36,404 nucleotides of DNA from CAYSZB01 sp964435475 (GTDB lineage: Bacteria; Chloroflexota; Anaerolineae; Anaerolineales; Anaerolineaceae), in assembly GCA_964435475.1 (NCBI GenBank), contig CAYSZB010000020.1:1-36404 (forward strand). The letters run 5' to 3'. Below are positions 1 through 7,709 of this stretch, piece after piece. The notes beneath the pieces are model-generated. The model was not told the origin of the DNA. It worked only from the letters and a program-made list of their open reading frames with translations, and searched no databases. Positions within the stretch are counted from its first letter, which is position 1, and every line of letters starts with the position of its first letter. The position numbers and the translations under genes are program-made.

Positions 1-123
1 GTGGTGGATGGCGGCGGCGGCGGCAAACCGGACATGGCACAGGCTGGCGGAAAGGACCCTGCCAGGTTATCCGAAGCGATGGACCAGGTTTGCGTTTACA
101 TCAAGGCCAACTTGAAAAGCTAA
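1..123 (+). CDS. alaS: Alanyl-tRNA synthetase, C-terminal end (partial)
   Basis: The last 40 codons of a gene that enters from the left edge, ending in TAA at 121-123. The peptide contains a Gly-rich run followed by KPDMAQAGGKD, the characteristic end of the DHHA1 domain of alanyl-tRNA synthetase. That domain helps tRNA binding and dimerisation next to the editing domain. AlaRS charges tRNA-Ala in the cytoplasm and clears mischarged Ser and Gly. Only the tail is visible, so the catalytic and editing domains cannot be judged. mutS starts 18 nt downstream on the same strand, so the two genes are probably co-transcribed. The call rests on the GGGGGKPDMAQAGGKDP signature. Confidence 0.88.
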   Translation: MVDGGGGGKPDMAQAGGKDPARLSEAMDQVCVYIKANLKS

Positions 124-141
124 AGATCAGAGGAAATTTCC

Positions 142-2709
142 ATGGCGAACGACCTGACACCCTTGCGCCAACAATACCTGGATATCAAGAAAAAGTACCC
201 GGATACGATCCTTTTCTTCCGGTTGGGCGACTTTTATGAGACCTTTGACGAAGACGCCAAGGTCGCATCAAGGGAACTGGATATCGTTCTGACTTCGCGC
301 CCCGTTTCAAAGGGCGTACGGGTGCCTTTGGCAGGCATCCCGCACCATGCCGTGGAGAACTACCTCGCCCGCCTGCTGGCAAAAGGCTACCACGTGGCGA
401 TTTGTGAACAGGTGGGTGACCAGCCGGATAAAGGCATCTTCCCGAGGGAGGTCACGCGGGTTGTCACCCCGGGAACGGTTGTCGAACCCAGCATGCTGCC
501 GATCAGCCGCAACAATTACCTGTGTGCTGCCTTCATCCATGAGCGATCCGCCGGGGTGGCTTATACGGATATCAGCACCGGTGAATTCGCGGCAACACAA
601 TTTGAGGGCCGGGACCTGATCGCGCTGGTCTCCAACGAATTGGGGCGCTTGAACCCGGCTGAAATTCTCTGGTCAAACTCCCAGCCTGTCCCCGAAACGC
701 TACCTGGACCGGTCACCAGCTATGAAAGCTGGCATTTTGACTATGGACGATGCCTTGACATCCTGAAGGAACATTTCAAAGTATCCAGCATGAATGGCTA
801 CGGCCTGGCAGACAAGGAAATGGCAGTCCGCGCCGCAGGGGCATTGTTGCAGTATGTCGACCAGACCTCGCCTGCTTCGTTGAAGCTGCTGGGTGAGATC
901 AAGACCTACAGCACGGATGATTTTATGGTGATCGACCCGCAAACGCGCAGAAACCTGGAACTGGTTGAAACTCTGCGCAGCGGGAAAACGGAAGGCTCCC
1001 TGCTGGGCGTGCTTGACCGCACCAGTACTGCGATGGGCAAAAGGATGCTGCGCAACTGGGTCAGCAAACCACTGATCCGTATCCCCGATATCAAAAAGCG
1101 CCTGGACCTGGTGGAGTTCTTCTTTAAAGACATGCACTTGCGGGTTGACCTGGTCGAACTGTTGAAACAGTTCAACGACCTGGAGAGGATCATCACGCGG
1201 GTGGTCTCGGGCCACGCCATGCCGCATGAACTGGTTGCGTTACGGGAAGACCTGACCCTCATCCCTGACCTGCTGGCCATTTTGCCTGCCGAAAACAGGA
1301 TCCTGGATGAATTCAACAAAAAGATCGATCCTTGTGCTGAGACGCTATCACTGCTCAAGCAGGCTATTGCGGACGAGCCGCCCAAAACTTTAGCCAACAC
1401 AGGCATCATCCGCACGGGTTATTCACCCGAATTGGACAACATCATATCCGCCTCAGAGCATGCCCGGGAATGGATCAATGGGCTCGAGGCAGCGGAGCGA
1501 AAGCGCACCGGCATCAAGAACCTGAGGGTGGGATACAACAGGGTTTTTGGTTACTACATTGAGATCACGCGCTCACACAACGGGGCGGTTCCCGAGCAGT
1601 ACATTCGCAAACAGACCCTGGTCAATGCCGAGCGCTACATCACACCGGAATTGAAGGAATATGAGCTCCTTGTTCTGAACGCAGAAGAGCAGATCCACGA
1701 GATAGAACTTAAGATCTACCGCGAGATATGTGGTGTTGTATCACAGCATGCGGGTTCGATCATGTCCACGGCGCAATGCCTGGGAGAGATGGACATCCTG
1801 GTTTCATTAGCAACCGTGGCAGCGCTGCATGATTACGTCAAACCCGACATCGTGGCAGAAAAATGCTTACAGATCAGCAACAGCCGGCACCCGGTGGTGG
1901 AGCGCTTGAAAACCGAAGACCGCTTCGTGGCGAACGATGCCAGTTTTGGCGAAGGGGAGATCATCCAGGTGATCACCGGGCCAAACATGAGCGGCAAGTC
2001 GACCTACCTGCGGCAGGTGGCATTGATCGTTTTGATGGCACAGATGGGCAGTTTCGTGCCGGCATCGGCAGCCAGGATCGGGGTGGTTGACCGCATCTTC
2101 ACCCGCATCGGTGCCCAGGACGAGATCCATGCCGGTCAGTCCACCTTTATGGTTGAAATGATCGAGGCGGCAAACATCCTGCACCATGCCACTCAGCGCA
2201 GCCTGCTTGTGTTGGACGAAATCGGGCGTGGAACCAGCACCTATGACGGTTTGTCCATCGCCTGGTCGATGATCGAATACATCCATAGTCACCCTCAGTT
2301 GAAATCCTACACCCTGTTTGCCACCCATTACCACGAGCTGACCGAACTGGCGGAGCTATTGCCGGGAGTGCGCAACTACAACGTGGCAGTGACCGAAGCA
2401 GATGGAAGGGTGATCTTCTTGCACAAGATCGTAGCCGGGGGAGCTGACCGGTCTTATGGCATCCATGTCGCCCAGATGGCAGGACTGCCAATGCCGGTTA
2501 TCCAGCGGGCAAGCGAGATCATGAAACAACTGGAATCCACCTCCGGGAGAACGCTGCCGGAACCGCAGACCAATTCAATGCAGCTGGCGCTATTCCCCGA
2601 GAATAACCCGATGATCGATGCCTTTAAGGAACTGGACATCAATTCACTGACCCCCATCGAGGCGTTGAACCTGCTGTATGAGTGGAAGAACCGCTATTTT
2701 TCCAGCTAA
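142..2709 (+). CDS. mutS: DNA mismatch repair protein MutS
   Basis: An 855-aa MutS, normal length for the family. It recognises mismatches and small loops and recruits MutL. The N-terminal mismatch-binding domain has GDFYETF near residues 30-36, with the Phe-X-Glu reading wedge. The C-terminal ABC-type ATPase has Walker A GPNMSGKST at residues 613-621, Walker B LLVLDEIGRGTSTYDG near 690-705 and the dimer-interface segment YGIHVAQMAGLP near 772. A QLALF motif at 814-818 matches the beta-clamp binding consensus, so tethering to the replication clamp is likely. The ATG at 142 has an AGAGGA-like Shine-Dalgarno at about 128-133. The gene follows alaS closely, and no mutL is present in the window. 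All catalytic motifs look intact. Confidence 0.98.
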   Translation: MANDLTPLRQQYLDIKKKYPDTILFFRLGDFYETFDEDAKVASRELDIVLTSRPVSKGVRVPLAGIPHHAVENYLARLLAKGYHVAICEQVGDQPDKGIFPREVTRVVTPGTVVEPSMLPISRNNYLCAAFIHERSAGVAYTDISTGEFAATQFEGRDLIALVSNELGRLNPAEILWSNSQPVPETLPGPVTSYESWHFDYGRCLDILKEHFKVSSMNGYGLADKEMAVRAAGALLQYVDQTSPASLKLLGEIKTYSTDDFMVIDPQTRRNLELVETLRSGKTEGSLLGVLDRTSTAMGKRMLRNWVSKPLIRIPDIKKRLDLVEFFFKDMHLRVDLVELLKQFNDLERIITRVVSGHAMPHELVALREDLTLIPDLLAILPAENRILDEFNKKIDPCAETLSLLKQAIADEPPKTLANTGIIRTGYSPELDNIISASEHAREWINGLEAAERKRTGIKNLRVGYNRVFGYYIEITRSHNGAVPEQYIRKQTLVNAERYITPELKEYELLVLNAEEQIHEIELKIYREICGVVSQHAGSIMSTAQCLGEMDILVSLATVAALHDYVKPDIVAEKCLQISNSRHPVVERLKTEDRFVANDASFGEGEIIQVITGPNMSGKSTYLRQVALIVLMAQMGSFVPASAARIGVVDRIFTRIGAQDEIHAGQSTFMVEMIEAANILHHATQRSLLVLDEIGRGTSTYDGLSIAWSMIEYIHSHPQLKSYTLFATHYHELTELAELLPGVRNYNVAVTEADGRVIFLHKIVAGGADRSYGIHVAQMAGLPMPVIQRASEIMKQLESTSGRTLPEPQTNSMQLALFPENNPMIDAFKELDINSLTPIEALNLLYEWKNRYFSS

Positions 2710-2742
2710 AGAGCCTGGAAGTTCATTCCTTGTAAAATTCTT

Positions 2743-3375
2743 TTATTCCTGTAATCCAGATAAGTGGTGTGTGTCATTCATTTTGATGATCGACCATTTA
2801 TAGCTGGCCGGGTCATAGTTGACGATCGAAAAACCGGTATTATCAAAGCGGAACTGGACGCCCATGGTGTTTGGCTGGGGGGTAACCCCGGCGATGGCGC
2901 GGATGACCTGGTTAAGCAGACCGCCGTGGGATACTACAAGGTAGGTGCCGGGCGGGTTCAGCAAAAGGCTGCGCAAAGCCTGGCAGGCCCGCACGTAAAG
3001 ATCCCAGTCGCCTTCGCCTGTTTCTCCCATCTGGTCAAAGGGTGTGTAAAAGTCATGAAAATACGGCAGGTCATTGGTCTTGTCGCGGTAAACCTGGGTC
3101 AGTTTGCCCGTGTCTCTTTCCAACCAGAGCGGATCCGTTATGAACTCTGTCTTTAAAGCGTCCGCAAGGATCCGGGCAGTGCTTTTTGCCCTGCCCAGGG
3201 TGCTGCAAATAATGCGATCGAAGGTTCTATTTTCTTTTTTCCAGCGTTCAGCCAGGGCTTGCGCCTGCCTGAGGCCTGCCTCGGTTAACGAAGTGTCCGA
3301 TCGGCCTTGAAAGTAATTTTCTGTATTGCCCTCGGATTGGGCGTGGCGCAGAAAGAAAAATGTATAAGTTGGCAT
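2743..3375 (-). CDS. Histidine phosphatase family protein (phosphoglycerate mutase-like)
   Basis: A 210-aa cytoplasmic enzyme of the histidine phosphatase superfamily. The N-terminal signature RHAQSEGN (His11 would be the phosphorylated residue, with Ala in place of the usual Gly of RHG) and the second catalytic His in VVSHGG near residue 150 are both visible, as is the LTEAGLRQAQ segment typical of the GpmB/CobC branch. The substrate cannot be read from sequence; broad phosphatase activity on sugar phosphates is common in this branch. The ATG at 3375 is preferred over an adjacent upstream TTG because AAGGTGA lies 5 nt before it. It is the last gene of the fmt-glpK operon, 9 nt after glpK, and its ribosome-binding site overlaps the glpK stop. 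Confidence 0.9.
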   Translation of the reverse strand: MPTYTFFFLRHAQSEGNTENYFQGRSDTSLTEAGLRQAQALAERWKKENRTFDRIICSTLGRAKSTARILADALKTEFITDPLWLERDTGKLTQVYRDKTNDLPYFHDFYTPFDQMGETGEGDWDLYVRACQALRSLLLNPPGTYLVVSHGGLLNQVIRAIAGVTPQPNTMGVQFRFDNTGFSIVNYDPASYKWSIIKMNDTHHLSGLQE

Positions 3376-3384
3376 CAAATCACC

Positions 3385-4881
3385 TTACTCAACCCAATCG
3401 AGCGTCCTGGATACGGCCTTTTTCCAGCCTTGGTAGATCTTCTGACGCAGAGTATCATCCATTTTGGGTATCCAGACCTTGTCCTGCTTCCAGTTGGCAC
3501 GCAGCTCATTGAAATCCCGCCAGAATCCAACCGCCAGCCCTGCAGCATATGCCGCACCGAGGGCGGTTGTTTCAGAGACAACCGGCCGGATGACAGGGAC
3601 ATTGACAATGTCCGCCTGGAATTGCATCAGCAAGTTATTGGAAACCATGCCGCCATCCACTTTCAGGGCTTTCAGGCTGACACCCGAGTCCTTTTCCATG
3701 GCATCCAGCACTTCTTTGGTTTGATAGGCCGTTGCCTCGAGGGCGGCACGGGCGATATGACCGCGGTTTATGTAACGGGTCAGGCCAACGATCACCCCAC
3801 GGGCATCACTGCGCCAGTAGGGTGCAAAAAGCCCGGAAAATGCCGGCACAATGTAGATGCCACCGGAATCTGCAACGGTGGCAGCCAGGGTTTCCACCTC
3901 GCCGGATGTATCGATCATTCGCAGGTTATCCCTGAGCCATTGCACCAGGGCGCCAGTGATGGCGATGGAGCCTTCCAGGCAGTAGATAGCTTTTTGATCG
4001 CCGATCTTGTAGCCCAGAGTTGTCAGAAGACCCGAGTTGCTCTGGACGGGCTTTTCGCCGGTGTTGAGCATCATGAAACTGCCTGTGCCGTAAGTGTTCT
4101 TGGCTTCGCCCGGCTCAAAGCAGGTCTGACCGAACAAGGCAGCCTGCTGATCCCCCAGGATGCCAGCGATGGGAATGCCTTCCAGGAAGCCCCTGGCATA
4201 CCCCAAAACCTGCGATGAGGGGTTGATCCTGGGCAGCATGCGGCGGGGAATTTGCATCACCTGGAGGATGTCATCATCCCAATCAAGGGTTGAAAGGTTC
4301 ATGAGCAAGGTACGGGAGGCATTTGAGACATCGGTGCTATGCAAGCCGCCTTCTGTTCCCCCGGTCAGGTTCCACAGAAGCCAGGTATCCATATTGCCGA
4401 AAATGGCATGGCCGTTTTCGGCTGCTTCGCGCAACCCGGGGACGTTTTCCAACAGCCAGTGGATCTTGGGACCGGAAAAGTAAGTTGCCAGGGGCAGCCC
4501 GGTCTTTTCCCTGAAACGGTCCTGGCCGCCTGTGCGGGCCAGGTCATTGCAGACCGTGTCTGTGCGGGTATCCTGCCAGACGATGGCCGGGTAGTAAGGC
4601 TTGCCGGTCAGCGCATCCCACACCAGGGTTGTCTCACGCTGGTTCGTGATGCCGATGGCTGCAATATCGCTCGTTTCCAGTCCGGCTGATGATAAGGCAT
4701 TCTGAATGACCAGCTGGGTAGAAAGCCAGATCTCGATCGGGTCATGCTCAACCCAGCCGGGTTTGGGATAATACTGCTCGTGCTCCTTCTGTGCCTTGCC
4801 CACCACGCTGCCCGAGTGGTCAAAAAGCATCGCCCGGGTGCTGGTGGTGCCTTGATCTATTGCCATGACGACTTTTTTCAT
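3385..4881 (-). CDS. glpK: Glycerol kinase
   Basis: A 498-aa FGGY-family kinase that phosphorylates glycerol to sn-glycerol 3-phosphate with ATP, feeding glycolysis and phospholipid synthesis. The phosphate-binding N-terminus MAIDQGTTSTRAMLFD, the ITNQRETT segment near residue 80, the WQDTRT substrate region and the C-terminal KVDGGMVSNNLLMQFQAD segment are all present and in order, and the length is canonical. A GGAG about 9 nt upstream of the ATG is the ribosome-binding site; it overlaps the end of fmt. Only 3 nt separate the fmt stop from this ATG, so the two are co-transcribed and probably coupled. No glycerol facilitator or glycerol-3-phosphate dehydrogenase gene lies nearby. Confidence 0.98.
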   Translation of the reverse strand: MKKVVMAIDQGTTSTRAMLFDHSGSVVGKAQKEHEQYYPKPGWVEHDPIEIWLSTQLVIQNALSSAGLETSDIAAIGITNQRETTLVWDALTGKPYYPAIVWQDTRTDTVCNDLARTGGQDRFREKTGLPLATYFSGPKIHWLLENVPGLREAAENGHAIFGNMDTWLLWNLTGGTEGGLHSTDVSNASRTLLMNLSTLDWDDDILQVMQIPRRMLPRINPSSQVLGYARGFLEGIPIAGILGDQQAALFGQTCFEPGEAKNTYGTGSFMMLNTGEKPVQSNSGLLTTLGYKIGDQKAIYCLEGSIAITGALVQWLRDNLRMIDTSGEVETLAATVADSGGIYIVPAFSGLFAPYWRSDARGVIVGLTRYINRGHIARAALEATAYQTKEVLDAMEKDSGVSLKALKVDGGMVSNNLLMQFQADIVNVPVIRPVVSETTALGAAYAAGLAVGFWRDFNELRANWKQDKVWIPKMDDTLRQKIYQGWKKAVSRTLDWVE

Positions 4882-4884
4882 ATC

Positions 4885-5808
4885 TTAATTCTCCATTTTT
4901 AGCCAATCGGGGTGACCGTTCAAGAATGCGATGCCGGGCATGGGCTGCCTGCCGGCAGGTTGGATCAGGTCCAGCACTAACAGCCCATTACTGGTTCCGA
5001 GTGCTGGTCTGTCATTCACGATATAGTGCGCATTGGGTTCAGCCTCAAATGTATCGTGGGCATGCGCTTCATGAACCCGGATCAATTTGTCGCCAAGGCT
5101 GAAGAAGGCACCCGGCCAGGGGTTGTAGGCTAGTACCTTGCGGACCAGGTCCTGGGCGGGGAGGGTGAAATCAAGCAGGCCATCAGATTTCTTGATCTTC
5201 TTCGTGTAAGTCGCATTGGTGTGATCCTGCGGATAGGGAGCGATCATGCCATTGATATAAGATGGCAGGATTTCAACCAGGGTTTTGGCGCCTAACATGG
5301 AAAGGTTGTCCGAAAGCGCTCCGCCCGTGATCGGCTCACGGATCGATATCTCGCGCAGCGTCAGGATGGGTCCGTCATCCAGCCCCACATCCATTTTCAT
5401 GATGGTCACACCGGTGGAAAGGTCGCCATGCAGGATCGCCGCCTGGACAGGGCTGGCACCGCGCCAGCGCGGCAGCAATGAGGCATGAACGTTCAAGCAA
5501 CCCAGGCGGGGCATGTCCAGCACCTCTTTTTTGAGTATCTGCCCAAAGGCTGCCACGACCACCAAATCCGGGGACCATTCGGCCAATTTCTGCATCGCCC
5601 AGGGTTCTGACAATCTTTCCGGTTGGATGGTTGGGATGAGCAGCGAATCGGCCAGCAGCTTGACTGGTGGCGACTGCATGACCCTGCCCCGACCGGCTGG
5701 GCGGTCTGGTTGAGTCACCACACCGACGACATGAACGATCTTCTGCAATTCGGTAAGGATCGGTACGGAAAAATCGGGGGAACCCATGAAGACGGTGCGA
5801 ATATCCAT
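4885..5808 (-). CDS. fmt: Methionyl-tRNA formyltransferase
   Basis: A 307-aa enzyme that formylates initiator Met-tRNA using 10-formyl-tetrahydrofolate. The N-terminal formyltransferase fold starts TVFMGSPDFSVPIL, and the catalytic region NVHASLLPRWRGASPVQ (residues about 104-120) and DVGLDDGPIL are conserved. The C-terminal OB-like tRNA-binding domain follows (YNPWPGAF near residue 215). It heads the fmt-glpK-phosphatase operon. There is no Shine-Dalgarno; a TAAAAT -10-like box ends 6 nt before the ATG, so a leaderless mRNA is possible. The usual def or priA neighbours are absent from the window. Confidence 0.97.
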   Translation of the reverse strand: MDIRTVFMGSPDFSVPILTELQKIVHVVGVVTQPDRPAGRGRVMQSPPVKLLADSLLIPTIQPERLSEPWAMQKLAEWSPDLVVVAAFGQILKKEVLDMPRLGCLNVHASLLPRWRGASPVQAAILHGDLSTGVTIMKMDVGLDDGPILTLREISIREPITGGALSDNLSMLGAKTLVEILPSYINGMIAPYPQDHTNATYTKKIKKSDGLLDFTLPAQDLVRKVLAYNPWPGAFFSLGDKLIRVHEAHAHDTFEAEPNAHYIVNDRPALGTSNGLLVLDLIQPAGRQPMPGIAFLNGHPDWLKMEN

Positions 5809-5850
5809 ACGAAAATTTTATCATAGCACTGCCTTGTGATAAGGTTTGGC

Positions 5851-5878
5851 TTGCAAGAAACTTATTTTGAAGTACAAT
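5851..5878 (+). promoter_or_regulatory. Sigma70-type promoter for the DUF4870-like gene
   Basis: TTGCAA (5851-5856) and TACAAT (5873-5878) are separated by 16 nt in the divergent interval between fmt and the small membrane protein gene. The predicted start near 5885 gives a leader of about 37 nt that contains a strong GGAGG. Assigned by consensus match only. Confidence 0.6.
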
Positions 5879-5921
5879 AATTTTAAGTTCAACAGCATAT
5901 TCATCTATTATGGAGGCAAAA

Positions 5922-6257
5922 ATGACCGAAGAGAAAGTGATCGATCCAAACATTACCAGTGATGACAAATTGTGGGCTTTACTGTCCTACCTGTTCTCAC
6001 CAATCATCCCTATTGTCGTATTACTGATGGAGGATAAGAAGAACCGACCCTGGTTAAAGCGGCATGCCGTACAGGCCCTGGTCTTCACCCTGGCGGTTGG
6101 GTTGATCTCCGGAATACTGGCTATCGTAATTATCGGTTTCCTGGTTGGCATTGCCGGTTTTGTGATGAGCATACTTTATGCAATCAAGGCTTACAACGGT
6201 GAGGAAGTCACCATCCCGGTAATCACCAATTTCATCAAGAAACAAAACTGGGCATAA
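5922..6257 (+). CDS. Small membrane protein, DUF4870-like
   Basis: A 111-aa integral membrane protein. The pattern (short polar N-terminus, DDKLWALLSYLFSPIIPIVVLLM, a charged KKNRPWLKRHAVQAL loop, then two hydrophobic stretches and a YNGEEVTIPVI tail) matches the DUF4870/TIC20-like family of small proteins with three to four membrane helices, whose function is unknown. The ATG at 5922 is chosen over the one at 5910 because GGAGG at 5912-5916 is correctly spaced for it and would overlap the earlier start codon. The gene is a single transcription unit with its own promoter (5851-5878) and a strong terminator (6268-6299). Confidence 0.85.
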   Translation: MTEEKVIDPNITSDDKLWALLSYLFSPIIPIVVLLMEDKKNRPWLKRHAVQALVFTLAVGLISGILAIVIIGFLVGIAGFVMSILYAIKAYNGEEVTIPVITNFIKKQNWA

Positions 6258-6267
6258 TTGTTACTTA

Positions 6268-6299
6268 AAGAGCCATGCTGAAACCATGGCTCTTTTTAT
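6268..6299 (+). terminator. Rho-independent terminator
   Basis: AAAGAGCCATG (6268-6278) pairs perfectly with CATGGCTCTTT (6286-6296) around a 7-nt loop, and the stem runs into a T-tract ending at 6298. It ends the DUF4870-like gene. Confidence 0.9.
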
Positions 6300-6366
6300 G
6301 CATACTTTCTCAGGGACAACCCATTTGCAGGGCTAAATCCATGCAAAACTATGTCATGCTCCTGAT

Positions 6367-6386
6367 TAATCAAACCTAATTGATTA
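6367..6386. promoter_or_regulatory. Inverted repeat upstream of glutaredoxin, possible operator
   Basis: TAATCAA (6367-6373) and TTGATTA (6380-6386) form a perfect 7-bp inverted repeat with a 6-nt spacer. A -10-like TAATAT follows at 6391-6396. Its position suggests a regulator site for the downstream glutaredoxin gene. No regulator gene is adjacent, and AT-rich palindromes occur by chance. Confidence 0.3.
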
Positions 6387-6459
6387 CTGATAATATCGAA
6401 TTCTGTCTCAAACAGGATAAATGAAGATTTTTAATTGTTTCAAGAAGGAAAGTTGGCAC

Positions 6460-6738
6460 ATGGAGAGTAGTGTTATAAAGATGTACGGCACGACCTGGTG
6501 TGGCGATTGTAAAAGGGCCAGGCGGGTCTTTGAAGAAACAAAAATTGACTACCAGTTCATTGATATTGACAAAGACAAGGCGGCTGAGCAATTTGTGCGT
6601 ACCACAAACCACGGCAATCGCAGTGTGCCGACCATCGTTTTTCCTGATGGAGAGATTTTGGTTGAACCCAGCAACCAGAACCTCCTGGAAAAATTCGCTC
6701 AACTGGGAAAAACGGGGAATAAGATCGACCCTGTCTAA
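6460..6738 (+). CDS. Glutaredoxin-like protein (mycoredoxin type, CGDC)
   Basis: A 92-aa thioredoxin-fold protein that would reduce mixed disulfides in the cytoplasm. The active site is TTWCGDCKRARR with Cys14 and Cys17, followed by the cis-Pro segment SVPTIVFPDG near residue 60 and an acidic-basic FIDIDKDKAAEQFV helix region, as in mycoredoxin-like glutaredoxins. The natural electron donor cannot be read from sequence. I chose the ATG at 6460 because AAGGAA lies 9 nt upstream and the protein then starts close to the first beta-strand. An in-frame ATG at 6421 would add 13 residues and has only a weak AGGA. The stop codon overlaps the last codons of a small membrane protein gene on the opposite strand by a few bases. 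Confidence 0.88.
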   Translation: MESSVIKMYGTTWCGDCKRARRVFEETKIDYQFIDIDKDKAAEQFVRTTNHGNRSVPTIVFPDGEILVEPSNQNLLEKFAQLGKTGNKIDPV

Positions 6739-6989
6739 GGCTGATCTTCGGCTTGCGCTTTGGGCTTTTTATAAATGAAAGCCATTGCCACGAATAAGAC
6801 TGCCCCAACCACTGCCAGGAAAAGCAATTTTCTCTTCTTATGAAACTGGGCAAGTGGGAAATGTTCCAATTGTTCCCTTAGCGCCCCGACAAAGCCCGGG
6901 TCAGGTTTAAAGCGCTGATCGATCGCTCCAAATAATTGGCGATTTTCTTCTTCGTCAAGGTTGTCTTTGTATTGGTCCGAGTAAGTCAT
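6735..6989 (-). CDS. Small single-helix membrane protein downstream of the sigma factor
   Basis: An 84-aa protein with an acidic and basic N-terminal half (YKDNLDEEENRQLFGAIDQR), a REQLEHFPLAQF segment and one hydrophobic helix at about residues 57-73 (KLLFLAVVGAVLFVAMAFIY), followed by a short Lys-rich tail. I do not recognise a family. It lies 77 nt after the ECF-type sigma factor on the same strand, and its topology (cytoplasmic N-terminal part plus one membrane helix) is what a membrane partner or anti-sigma factor might look like, but no zinc-binding anti-sigma motif is visible. The start is uncertain: the ATG has no clear Shine-Dalgarno, and the frame stays open upstream to about 7069 without an ATG, GTG or TTG. 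Confidence 0.6.
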   Translation of the reverse strand: MTYSDQYKDNLDEEENRQLFGAIDQRFKPDPGFVGALREQLEHFPLAQFHKKRKLLFLAVVGAVLFVAMAFIYKKPKAQAEDQP

Positions 6990-7066
6990 AAGTGTTTGCC
7001 AGGTAAGTTGATCTTCAATTATTTCCGTATTCTTCCATTTATTAAAACGAATTCCCCCGTGATTAG

Positions 7067-7639
7067 TTACTCATCCTGCATGTCCGGGAATTCCACCTGT
7101 ACCCTTTCGCGCAACTCCAGCAACGTGCGGTGGTAAAGGCTCTTGATCGCACCCTCACTCTTGCGCAGGATCTTGCCGATCTCGGCATTGGATAACTTGT
7201 CCACGAATTTCAAGATGATCAATTCCTGGCGCACCGGTGGCAGGTCACTGATCAGAACCTTGATGAATTCAGCTTCATCCTTCTTTTGCATCGTGACATC
7301 CGGGTGGTCCTGTTTCACGACCAACTGGGGGTCAGGCAGCGTTTCGAGCGAGATCTCTTTGTAATGCGAATAATCGCGGTGGTAATTGGCAACCAGGTTG
7401 TGGGCAATGCGGTAGAGCCAGGCTGAAAACGGCAAGCCCATGTGTTTATATGAGGCGAGGCTCTTCAATGCCTTGAAGAATACCTTGGCAGTGATGTCTT
7501 CTGCATCATGGGTGTTGCCGATCCGGAAATAGATATAGTTATAGATGCGATCAACATAGACCTCGTACAGTTTACCAAATTGCATGGGGTCTTTTTTGGC
7601 GGAATTTATTAAGTTGATTTCGTCCAAATCAATTGGCAT
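7067..7639 (-). CDS. RNA polymerase sigma factor, ECF type
   Basis: A 190-aa sigma70-family protein with regions 2 and 4 only. Region 2 runs roughly residues 18-90 (LYEVYVDRIYNYIYFRIGNTHDAEDITAKVFFKAL, then FSAWLYRIAHNLVANYHRD). Region 4 runs roughly 125-180 (LPPVRQELIILKFVDKLSNAEIGKILRKSEGAIKSLYHRTLLELRE), a clear helix-turn-helix. It would direct RNA polymerase to a dedicated promoter set that cannot be identified here. The ATG at 7639 is supported by AAGGAG 4-5 nt upstream. It follows the M29 peptidase by 70 nt and precedes a one-helix membrane protein that could be its regulator. Confidence 0.95.
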   Translation of the reverse strand: MPIDLDEINLINSAKKDPMQFGKLYEVYVDRIYNYIYFRIGNTHDAEDITAKVFFKALKSLASYKHMGLPFSAWLYRIAHNLVANYHRDYSHYKEISLETLPDPQLVVKQDHPDVTMQKKDEAEFIKVLISDLPPVRQELIILKFVDKLSNAEIGKILRKSEGAIKSLYHRTLLELRERVQVEFPDMQDE

Positions 7640-7709
7640 TGATCTCCTTGCTGATCAGGCAAGCCAACCACTCACAAAAAAACTCAACGTTTTTAAAAAT
7701 ACTGCCAGA

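Noticed and set aside
3307..4218. A 303-codon open frame antisense to glpK
   Set aside because: It is the complement of strongly conserved glycerol kinase codons, has no family motifs and overlaps the phosphatase start region; a shadow of coding bias.
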